Source: Luteococcus sp038433155 (GTDB lineage: Bacteria; Actinomycetota; Actinomycetes; Propionibacteriales; Propionibacteriaceae). Taken from it: 64,000 bases of DNA. The notes below the pieces were generated by a model. It was given only the letters and a program-made list of their open reading frames with translations, ran no database searches and was not told the DNA's origin. The first letter of the stretch is position 1. The number at the start of each line of letters is the position of its first letter. Shown here piece after piece: positions 58,182-64,000 of this stretch. The position numbers were made by a program, and so were the translations under genes. The DNA lies in NCBI RefSeq assembly GCF_038433155.1, contig NZ_JBCDMW010000021.1, positions 124,001-188,000 on the forward strand, given 5' to 3'.

Positions 58182-59208
58182 GCCCATCGACCCCACCACC
58201 GGCAAGGCCGCCTCCGGCCGGATGCCCACCCTCGACGAGCTGATGAGCGACGACTTCGACCCGGAGACCGACATCGACTGGACCGGGGACAAGACCTTCC
58301 GGTCCGGCTTCGCCTGCTTCGTCGGCCGGCCCAATGCCGGCAAGTCCACCCTGACCAATGCCCTGGTGGGCTCCAAGATCGCCATCACCAGCTCCAAGCC
58401 GCAGACCACCCGGCACTCGATCCGCGGGATCGTGGACCGGCCCGACGCGCAGCTGGTGCTGATTGACACCCCCGGCCTGCACAAGCCGCGCACCCTGCTG
58501 GGCCAGCGGCTCAATGACCTGGTCCGGGAGACCTGGACGGAGGTGGACGTGATCGGCGTCTGCCTGCCGTCGAACCAGCCGATCGGCCCCGGCGACACCT
58601 TCCTGGTGACCGAGATTGCCAAGCTGCCCAAGAAGCCCCAGCTGGTGGCCCTGGCCACCAAGACCGACCTGGTCTCCGGCGACCGGCTGCGCCAGCACCT
58701 GCTGGACATCCAGGCGCTGGAGGACAAGCTGGGCATCCGCTGGGAACAGATCATCCCGTGCTCGGCGGTCAGCGGCGAGCAGACCGACGTGGTGGCCGAC
58801 GAGCTGGTGAAGCTGCTGCCCTACGGCCCGGCCTTCTACCCCGACGGCGAGGTCACCGACGAGCCCACCGAGACCCTGGTCAAGGAACTGATCCGGGAAG
58901 CCGCGCTGGAGGGGGTGCGCGACGAGCTGCCGCACTCCATCACCGTCGAGATCGACGAGATGGGGCTGCGCGAGGGCCGCCCGGAGGACCGGCCGCTGCT
59001 GGACGTCTTCGCCTCCATGATCGTGGAGCGGGACTCCCAGAAGGGCATCATGATCGGCCACAAGGGGGAACACCTCAAGGAGGTGGGCACCCGCGCCCGC
59101 CAGCAGATCAGCGCGCTGCTGGGCACCCCGGTGCACCTGGACCTCAAGGTCAAGGTGCTCAAGGACTGGCAGCGCGACCCCAAGTACCTCAACCGGCTGG
59201 GCTTCTGA
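58174..59208 (+). CDS. era: GTPase Era
   Basis: A 344-residue GTPase for 30S subunit assembly. G motifs are GRPNAGKST (about 50-58), the TTR switch in PQTTRHSIRG, DTPGL, and TKTD in place of NKxD, a change often seen in actinobacterial Era. The C-terminal KH domain includes QKGIMIGHKGEHLKEVGTRAR. The acidic N-terminal extension of about 45 residues is longer than in E. coli. It overlaps the CorC-like gene. Confidence 0.96.
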   Translation: MPEPIDPTTGKAASGRMPTLDELMSDDFDPETDIDWTGDKTFRSGFACFVGRPNAGKSTLTNALVGSKIAITSSKPQTTRHSIRGIVDRPDAQLVLIDTPGLHKPRTLLGQRLNDLVRETWTEVDVIGVCLPSNQPIGPGDTFLVTEIAKLPKKPQLVALATKTDLVSGDRLRQHLLDIQALEDKLGIRWEQIIPCSAVSGEQTDVVADELVKLLPYGPAFYPDGEVTDEPTETLVKELIREAALEGVRDELPHSITVEIDEMGLREGRPEDRPLLDVFASMIVERDSQKGIMIGHKGEHLKEVGTRARQQISALLGTPVHLDLKVKVLKDWQRDPKYLNRLGF

Positions 59209-59262
59209 ACTGGGCTTCCGCAAGCTCTCGCGCAGGGGGCGTGGCTGTGGCAGGATCGCGGC

Positions 59263-59817
59263 ATGAGCCACGACGTCGTGACCGAGACCTTCCACAATTC
59301 CGGCGGCATCAAGACCGGCGCCATCGTGCGCCGGATCCAGCCCACCAGCCTGTCCACGCTGGTCTGCTTCACCCAATCCGACGGGCTGTACCACGTCGAG
59401 TGCCGGATTGAGCTGGACGACGAGAATCCCCGTCACTGGCGGCATTATGTCTGGCACGACGAGCAGCACTTCGTGGAGCGGGACCACGAGCCCAGCGACC
59501 CGGCCGACGCGGTGCCGAGCTTCGCGGAATACCTGCTGGTCCGCCACCTGCTTCAGACCGGTGACGCGGAGCTGCCCTTCACCCTGCTGGAGGAGCAGGG
59601 CGGCAGCCTGCACCCCGCCGTGCTGGTGCACGAGGGCGACGAGGTGGGGCTCTACGTCGACGAGCAGCTGACCAATCGACACCGGGTGGTGGGCGACGAG
59701 GTGATTGCCAGCGACTGGTCCGGCGCCGGGTCCCGCCTGGTGCATGACCTGGACGAGTTCTTCGACGGGCTGCCCGAGCCGGTGGCGGTGCGGGTGCGCA
59801 ACTTCCTCAAGGGGTGA
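59263..59817 (+). CDS. Hypothetical protein
   Basis: A 184-residue soluble acidic protein I do not recognise. It starts MSHDVVTETFHNSGGIKTGAIVRRIQPTSLSTLVCF and is rich in His, Glu and Asp in the middle (HWRHYVWHDEQHFVERDHE), which could be a metal site but fits no motif. It lies 54 bases after era and may belong to the same transcript. ATG 59263 is the only good start. Confidence 0.65.
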   Translation: MSHDVVTETFHNSGGIKTGAIVRRIQPTSLSTLVCFTQSDGLYHVECRIELDDENPRHWRHYVWHDEQHFVERDHEPSDPADAVPSFAEYLLVRHLLQTGDAELPFTLLEEQGGSLHPAVLVHEGDEVGLYVDEQLTNRHRVVGDEVIASDWSGAGSRLVHDLDEFFDGLPEPVAVRVRNFLKG

Positions 59818-59869
59818 CCCCCAGTCCGCAATCCGGACAGAAATCCCACGCGTCGGCAGGGGTTGTGGC

Positions 59870-59875
59870 TAGAGT
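59870..59875 (+). promoter_or_regulatory. -10 hexamer of the leuA leader transcript
   Basis: TAGAGT ends seven bases before the leader peptide ATG at 59883, so the leader peptide would be translated from a leaderless end. Confidence 0.5.
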
Positions 59876-59882
59876 GCCGTCC

Positions 59883-59954
59883 ATGGCGTTGGTGAAGCAC
59901 AGCCTGCCCCCGCGGGCGCGACTGCTCCTGATCTGCCGCAGCGAGGCCCGGTAG
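59883..59954 (+). CDS. leuL: leuA leader peptide
   Basis: A 23-codon reading frame, MALVKHSLPPRARLLLICRSEAR, contains the run CTG CTC CTG followed by Ile near its end. Actinobacterial leuA genes are known to be preceded by leader peptides of this kind that measure leucyl-tRNA. It ends 78 bases before leuA and its last codons overlap the left arm of a strong hairpin. Confidence 0.85.
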   Translation: MALVKHSLPPRARLLLICRSEAR

Positions 59955-59982
59955 GACACCGGCCACGGCATCCTCGCTGCGG
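59936..59982 (+). promoter_or_regulatory. leuA attenuator hairpin
   Basis: Perfect 11-bp inverted repeat CCGCAGCGAGG (59936-59946) and CCTCGCTGCGG (59972-59982), loop 25. The left arm overlaps codons 18-22 of the leader peptide, just after the Leu codons. A ribosome stalled on the Leu codons would cover the left arm and change the fold. Confidence 0.75.
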
Positions 59983-60032
59983 AGCCCTGTCACGCCATGG
60001 CACCCACCCTCCAAAGCCAGAGGAGCATTCGC

Positions 60033-61778
60033 ATGACCACCCAGAACCAGTTCGGAACCCGCCCGCAGCAGGGCATCCCCGTCCAGCAGCCCAGCCCGAT
60101 GCCGTTCGGCCGCTACACCGCCTTTGAGCCCGTCGACGTGCCGGACCGCACCTGGCCCACCCAGAAGATCACGCAGGCCCCGCGCTGGCTGTCCACCGAC
60201 CTGCGTGACGGCAACCAGGCCCTGATCGACCCGATGACCCCAGCCCGCAAGCGCAAGATGTTCGACCTGCTGGTGAAGATGGGCTACAAGGAGATCGAGG
60301 TCGGCTTCCCGTCGGCCTCCCAGACGGACTTCGACTTCGTCCGTAGCCTGATCACCGACGACGCCATCCCCGATGACGTGCAGATCTCCGTGCTGACCCA
60401 GGCCCGGGAGGACCTGATCGAGCGGACCGCGCAGAGCCTGGTGGGCGCCAAGCGGGCCAACATCCACATGTACAACGCCACCGCGGAGCTCTTCCGTCGG
60501 GTGGTCTTCAAGGTGAGCGAGGCCGAGTGCATCGCCCTGGCCACCCGCGGCACCGAGATGGTGCTCAAGCACGCAGAGGCCAACCTGGGCGACGTGGAGT
60601 TCGGCTACCAGTACAGCCCGGAGATCTTCACCCAGACGCCCACCGACTTCGCCGTGGAGGTCTGCAATGCGGTGGCCGACGTGTGGCAGCCCAGCGAGGG
60701 CCGCGAGATCATCTTCAACCTGCCCGCGACGGTGGAGATGAGCACCCCCAACACCTACGCCGACCAGATCGAGTACTTCGGACGCAACATCCGCAACCGG
60801 GAGCACGTCGCCATCAGTCTGCACCCGCACAATGACCGCGGCACCGCCGTCGCGGCCACCGAGCTGGGCATGATGGCCGGCGCGGACCGGGTGGAGGGCT
60901 GCCTGTTCGGCCACGGCGAGCGCACTGGCAATGTTGACCTGGTCACCCTGGGCCTGAACCTGTTCAGCCAGGGGATCGACCCGCAGATCGACTTCGGCAA
61001 CATCGACGAGATCCGCCGCACCGTGGAGTACTGCACCGGCCTGCCGGTGCACCCGCGCCACCCCTACGCCGGTGACCTGGTCTACACCGCCTTCTCCGGC
61101 AGCCACCAGGACGCCATCAAGAAGGGGCTGGAGTACCTGGAGAAGGCCGCCCAGGAGCTGGGCAAGAACATCCACGAGATCGCCTGGGAGGCTCCCTACC
61201 TGCCGATCGATCCGCACGACGTCGGCCGCAGCTACGAGGCCGTGATCCGGGTCAACAGCCAGTCCGGCAAGGGCGGCATGGCCTACCTGATGAAGACCGA
61301 CCACAAGCTGGACCTGCCGCGCCGGCTCCAGATGGAGTTCAGCCGGGTGGTGCAGCAGCACACCGACACGGAAGGTGGCGAGGTGAACTCGGCGCAGCTG
61401 TGGGAGATCTTCTCCGCGGAGTACCTGCTGCGTGACCAGCCGCTGAAGCTGGGGGAGACCTCCACCGCCAGCCAGGCCGGGGTGCACACCATCACCGCGC
61501 AGGTCACCTGGCAGGGCAAGGAACAGACCATCACCGGTGAGGGCAATGGCCCGGTCTCGGCCTTCGTCGACGCGCTGGGCAACCTGGGTATCGACCTGCG
61601 GGTGCTGGACTACACCGAGCACGCGCTGACCGCGGGTGGCGACGCCCAGGCCGCCGCCTACGTCGAGTGCGAGGTGGGTTCCGAGGACGACGCCCACATC
61701 GTCTGGGGCGTCGGAATTGACCCCGACATCATGACCGCCTCCCTGCAGGGCGTCGTGAGTGCCGTGAACCGCATGTGA
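60033..61778 (+). CDS. leuA: 2-isopropylmalate synthase
   Basis: First committed enzyme of leucine synthesis: condenses acetyl-CoA with 2-oxoisovalerate. The 581-residue protein has the HMGL-like barrel with STDLRDGNQALIDPM, metal ligands in SLHPHNDRGTAVA and GHGERTGN, and the C-terminal regulatory domain for leucine feedback. ATG 60033 is preceded by AGGAG; the in-frame ATG at 59997 lies upstream of that site. Length matches the actinobacterial long form (LeuA type II). Confidence 0.96.
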   Translation: MTTQNQFGTRPQQGIPVQQPSPMPFGRYTAFEPVDVPDRTWPTQKITQAPRWLSTDLRDGNQALIDPMTPARKRKMFDLLVKMGYKEIEVGFPSASQTDFDFVRSLITDDAIPDDVQISVLTQAREDLIERTAQSLVGAKRANIHMYNATAELFRRVVFKVSEAECIALATRGTEMVLKHAEANLGDVEFGYQYSPEIFTQTPTDFAVEVCNAVADVWQPSEGREIIFNLPATVEMSTPNTYADQIEYFGRNIRNREHVAISLHPHNDRGTAVAATELGMMAGADRVEGCLFGHGERTGNVDLVTLGLNLFSQGIDPQIDFGNIDEIRRTVEYCTGLPVHPRHPYAGDLVYTAFSGSHQDAIKKGLEYLEKAAQELGKNIHEIAWEAPYLPIDPHDVGRSYEAVIRVNSQSGKGGMAYLMKTDHKLDLPRRLQMEFSRVVQQHTDTEGGEVNSAQLWEIFSAEYLLRDQPLKLGETSTASQAGVHTITAQVTWQGKEQTITGEGNGPVSAFVDALGNLGIDLRVLDYTEHALTAGGDAQAAAYVECEVGSEDDAHIVWGVGIDPDIMTASLQGVVSAVNRM

Positions 61779-61783
61779 CAAGG

Positions 61784-61798
61784 CCTCGACAGGCTCGG
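61784..61798 (+). repeat. Left arm of the interspersed repeat after leuA
   Basis: CCTCGACAGGCTCGG, identical to the left arm of the rsmE copy at 38763, followed by the same CCGCCGTGGT tail. The usual right arm is absent and a terminator hairpin takes its place. Confidence 0.7.
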
Positions 61799-61827
61799 CC
61801 GCCGTGGTGGGGTCCACCGCGGCGGCC
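61797..61827. terminator. Terminator hairpin between leuA and uppS
   Basis: GGCCGCCGTGGTGG (61797-61810) and CCACCGCGGCGGCC (61814-61827) form a 14-bp stem with one wobble pair and a three-base loop. The genes converge here; a GT-rich stretch follows on the plus strand. Confidence 0.65.
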
Positions 61828-61871
61828 GTTGTCGTTGTGGTGGGGTCGCGGCCGTCGTCCTGGACTCGTGA

Positions 61872-62681
61872 TCAGCCCTGCTGCGCGGTGACCTCGTTCG
61901 GGATGGCGCCACCGAAGCGGCGGTCCCGGTTCACGTACAGCTCGACGGCCTGCCACAGGTCCCGACGGTCGAAGTCCGGCCACAACTGGTCCAGGAAGAC
62001 CATCTCCGCATAGGCCGACTGCCACAGCAGGAAATTGCTGGTGCGCTGCTCGCCCGACGAGCGGACGAACAGGTCCACCGGCGGGATCTCCGGGCAGTAC
62101 AGGTGCTGGCTGATGGTGCGTTCGGTGATCCGGTCGGGGTCCAGCTTGCCGTCGCGGGCCAGCCGGGCGATCTCCCGCACCCCGTCGGCAATCTCGGCCT
62201 GGCCACCGTAGTTGCAACAGAACTGCAGCGTCAGGGTGGTGTTGTCCTTGCTCTGCTCCTCGGCCGCCTTGAGCTCCTTGATCACGCTCTTCCACAGCCG
62301 CGGCACCCGGCCGGCCCAGCGCACCCGCACGCCCAGTTCGTCGAAATTGTCCCGACGCCGGTGGATCACGTCCCGGTTGAAGCCCATCAGCCAGCGCACC
62401 TCGTCGGGGGAGCGCTTCCAGTTCTCCGTGCTGAAGGCATAGGCGGACAGGTAGGGGATCCCCAGCTCGATGGCGCCCTCGATCACGTCGAACAGGCTGG
62501 CCTCACCGCGGGCATGGCCGTCGGTGCGCTTCAGCCCGCGCTGCTTGGCCCAGCGGCCATTGCCGTCCATCACGATGGCGACGTGCTGGGGCAGTGCCTT
62601 GCGCTCGATCTGTGGCGGCCTGGCACCCGACGGGTGCGGCGAGGGGCTGCGCTTGACGGGGAACTTGGATGTGGTGGGCAC
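61872..62681 (-). CDS. uppS: Isoprenyl (undecaprenyl/decaprenyl) diphosphate synthase
   Basis: A 269-residue cis-prenyltransferase making the polyprenyl carrier for cell-wall synthesis. Signature motifs are IVMDGNGRWAKQRGLKRTDGHARGE, TLTLQFCCNYGGQAEI and DLFVRSSGEQRTSNFLLWQSAYAEMVF. Product chain length cannot be read. GTG 62679-62681 lies six bases from a TAGGCT -10 with no ribosome-binding site. The N-terminal 25 residues are Pro/Ser/Lys-rich. Confidence 0.93.
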   Translation of the reverse strand: MPTTSKFPVKRSPSPHPSGARPPQIERKALPQHVAIVMDGNGRWAKQRGLKRTDGHARGEASLFDVIEGAIELGIPYLSAYAFSTENWKRSPDEVRWLMGFNRDVIHRRRDNFDELGVRVRWAGRVPRLWKSVIKELKAAEEQSKDNTTLTLQFCCNYGGQAEIADGVREIARLARDGKLDPDRITERTISQHLYCPEIPPVDLFVRSSGEQRTSNFLLWQSAYAEMVFLDQLWPDFDRRDLWQAVELYVNRDRRFGGAIPNEVTAQQG

Positions 62682-62687
62682 CCACTG

Positions 62688-62693
62688 AGCCTA
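62688..62693 (-). promoter_or_regulatory. -10 hexamer of uppS
   Basis: Minus-strand TAGGCT, six bases from the GTG start: leaderless pattern. Confidence 0.5.
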
Positions 62694-62786
62694 GCGCCGT
62701 GGCTGCCCGCCCGAGAGGATCCGGCAGCGAGGGTCCAGTCTGAGAAGAGCCTGAGGTGCGGCCCGGGATGATTCTCAGGAAAGGGC

Positions 62787-62792
62787 TAGTGT
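62787..62792 (+). promoter_or_regulatory. -10 hexamer of the LysM protein gene
   Basis: TAGTGT, giving a leader of about 40 nt that holds GGAGGA. A CTGAGAA/TTCTCAG inverted repeat (62741-62747 and 62772-62778) lies just upstream and could be a regulator site. Confidence 0.4.
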
Positions 62793-62839
62793 TTCCCTCG
62801 GCCGTGCACGTCGGGTGCCGGTTTCGATCTGGAGGATCC

Positions 62840-63640
62840 ATGAAGAAGTACACCAAGCTGGCCATGCCGTTGCTGGCCGGCGTGGCCACCGCGCCGCTGG
62901 TGGGCCTGGCCGGCGCCGACGTCGCCCACGCCGGTGGCTCCGAGCGGGTCATCACCGCCTACACCACCGGCTACACGTGGTTCGACAACACCCCCGTGGG
63001 CTCCGCCGAGATCGCCCACCCGGTGATCCACTCGTCGGCCGGCGGCACCGGGACCTACCAGAACCCGATCACCCTGGCGACGGCCACCGGGCGCTTCCCG
63101 GCCGGCACCCGCTTCTACGTGCCGAACATGCGCCGCTACTTCATTGCCGAGGACATCGGCGGCAACCAGATGCACAATCCTCCGGCGGGCGCCTCGGCGT
63201 GGCTGGACCTGTGGATCGACGGCCAGGGCGGCAGCGCCAGCGGTGCCAACCGGTGCGCGATGGCCATCACCGGCAACCACAAGGTGATCGTCAATCCCCG
63301 CCCCGGCTACGCCGTGCAGGCCGGCCGGGTCTACACCGGCACCTGCCACGGGAACTTCGGCGAGCGCGTGGTGGGCGGCTCGGTGACCAGCTCCGTGAAG
63401 GCCACGAAGCCCGCCACCAAGGCCAAGACCGTCAAGGCCAAGACCACCAAGGCCAAGACGGTGAAGAGCCCGGCCGGGCGGGCCAGCGCGCACGGCAGCC
63501 ATGTGGTTCGCTCGGGCGACACCCTGTCCAAGATCGCCCGCAAGCACGGCACCACCTGGCAGAAGCTGTACCAGCTGAACCGCGGCACCCTGCACAACCC
63601 GAACATGCTCAAGGTGGGCCAGCGCCTGGTTCTTGGCTGA
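62840..63640 (+). CDS. Secreted protein with LysM cell-wall-binding domain
   Basis: A 266-residue exported protein. The signal peptide (about 1-31) ends in AHA. Residues 35-185 form a beta-rich domain (ITAYTTGYTWFDNTPVGSAEIAHPVIHSSAGGTGTY ... GTRFYVPNMRRYFIAEDIGG ... YTGTC) resembling 3D or double-psi barrel domains of resuscitation and lytic proteins. A Lys/Thr/Ala linker with TKAKT repeats leads to a C-terminal LysM (VVRSGDTLSKIARKHGTTWQKLYQLN). It probably acts on or sits in peptidoglycan. ATG 62840 follows GGAGGA (62831-62836). Confidence 0.88.
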   Translation: MKKYTKLAMPLLAGVATAPLVGLAGADVAHAGGSERVITAYTTGYTWFDNTPVGSAEIAHPVIHSSAGGTGTYQNPITLATATGRFPAGTRFYVPNMRRYFIAEDIGGNQMHNPPAGASAWLDLWIDGQGGSASGANRCAMAITGNHKVIVNPRPGYAVQAGRVYTGTCHGNFGERVVGGSVTSSVKATKPATKAKTVKAKTTKAKTVKSPAGRASAHGSHVVRSGDTLSKIARKHGTTWQKLYQLNRGTLHNPNMLKVGQRLVLG

Positions 63641-63660
63641 GTTCCTGACGCCAGACGCGC

Positions 63661-63695
63661 CGACGGGGCGGCCCCACACCGGGGCCGCCCCGTCG
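63661..63695. terminator. Strong bidirectional terminator hairpin
   Basis: Perfect 15-bp inverted repeat CGACGGGGCGGCCCC (63661-63675) and GGGGCCGCCCCGTCG (63681-63695) with loop ACACC, between convergent genes. The longest perfect stem in the window. No U-tract. Confidence 0.8.
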
Positions 63696-63711
63696 TGCCG
63701 TACCGGCAGTC

Positions 63712-64000
63712 CTATCCCGACGCCTCGGTGTGGGCGGAGTTGTCGACGGCCTCGTGCTGGACCACCTCGTCGGTGCCGGGCTGCTCGTCCTGTGCCCGCA
63801 TGATCCGGGTGATCTCGTCGCGGATCTGCTCGCCGGGCATGCCCCAGCCCTCCCGGTAGCCGTAGATCTCGGCCAGGCCCTGGTGCCCGGTGGTGCCGTG
63901 CAGGATGTCGACGTCGTGCGGGCCCAGCAGCGCCGGGTGGTCGACGCCGGCCGCCTCGGAGACCTTCAGCAGGTCCCGCCGCAGGGTCTGGACATAGCGG
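63712..64000 (-). CDS. FMN-binding glutamate synthase family protein, C-terminal fragment
   Basis: The last 95 codons of a minus-strand gene cut by the window end; stop TAG at 63712-63714. The readable part begins RYVQTLRRDLLKVSEAAGVDH and contains PALLGPHDVDILHGTTGHQGLAEIYGYREGWGMPG, which resembles the end of actinobacterial FMN-binding glutamate synthase-like proteins (GltB2 domain, FMN and Fe-S). The acidic C-terminal 25 residues are variable. Most of the protein lies outside the window, so the call rests on this tail. Confidence 0.65.
   Translation of the reverse strand, partial: RYVQTLRRDLLKVSEAAGVDHPALLGPHDVDILHGTTGHQGLAEIYGYREGWGMPGEQIRDEITRIMRAQDEQPGTDEVVQHEAVDNSAHTEASG

Noticed and set aside
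59652..61817. Minus-strand open frame opposite leuA
   Set aside because: Shadow of leuA; composition and position match the other false long frames.
62682..62839. A c-di-AMP riboswitch before the LysM gene
   Set aside because: Such riboswitches are common upstream of similar genes, but the leader after the probable -10 is only about 40 nt, too short, and no conserved motif is visible.
1..64000. tRNA, rRNA, CRISPR, insertion sequence or prophage
   Set aside because: I looked for T-loop (GGTTCGA-like) sequences, regularly spaced repeats, transposase or integrase proteins and phage genes and found none.

Overview
The window is a GC-rich, gene-dense chromosome segment of an actinobacterium. My best guess is the order Propionibacteriales, family Propionibacteriaceae. 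The reasons are the very high G/C third-position use, frequent GTG starts, TAGGCT-like -10 hexamers directly abutting start codons (leaderless mRNAs), an actinobacterial leuA leader peptide, and families such as DUF3097, DUF4192 and DUF5709. I saw no rRNA, tRNA, CRISPR array, insertion sequence or prophage. Almost everything is chromosomal housekeeping, with several accessory islands between.

Layout. 1-6245: malic enzyme, a coupled protein usually named 3-methyladenine glycosylase, an L,D-transpeptidase lipoprotein, DUF4192 and a degenerate PfkB-like protein. 6249-9704: an HTH regulator and a three-part membrane/cupredoxin/copper nitrite reductase fusion. 9723-13263: DnaA-box-like sites, then comEA-comEC. 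13308-16437: a translationally coupled operon of N-formylglutamate amidohydrolase-like, DUF1704 (QEGLA/MATCAP-type metalloprotein) and GshB-like ATP-grasp enzymes. 16601-18030: holA and rpsT. 18155-21932: an ABC exporter with a DesK-type two-component system, with a nine-copy 7-bp tandem repeat just before the permease gene. 22088-27779: lepA, an alanine/sodium symporter, a rhomboid and a GntP permease. 27781-30859: a sugar ABC importer without its own ATPase. 31165-35835: hemW, DUF3097, hisN, an MBL hydrolase and vapBC. 35925-41328: CIRCE-controlled hrcA-dnaJ-rsmE-tgt-PAC2, where rsmE carries two copies of a 69-bp palindromic repeat in frame. 41337-45823: small genes including a queuosine-precursor (VUT) transporter and an internally shortened prolyl aminopeptidase. 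45954-51459: an overlapping five-gene operon (DUF1611-like P-loop protein, ABC-exporter-like protein with an ablated ATPase domain, membrane-anchored Ala-rich/poly-Asp protein, histidine kinase, response regulator). 51432-54839: putA, convergent with and overlapping the previous operon. 55265-59208: phoH-ybeY-corC-like-era. 59870-61778: attenuated leuA. 61872-64000: uppS, a LysM secreted protein and the 3' end of a glutamate-synthase-family gene.

The two best candidates for an undescribed system are the five-gene DUF1611/pseudo-ABC/two-component operon (45954-51459) and the three-gene ATP-grasp/DUF1704/amidohydrolase operon (13308-16437). The most notable DNA-level signals are the interspersed palindromic repeat that enters the rsmE reading frame twice and supplies the tgt ribosome-binding site, and the 7-bp tandem repeat inside the ABC exporter operon. 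All function assignments come from reading motifs; no database search was run.
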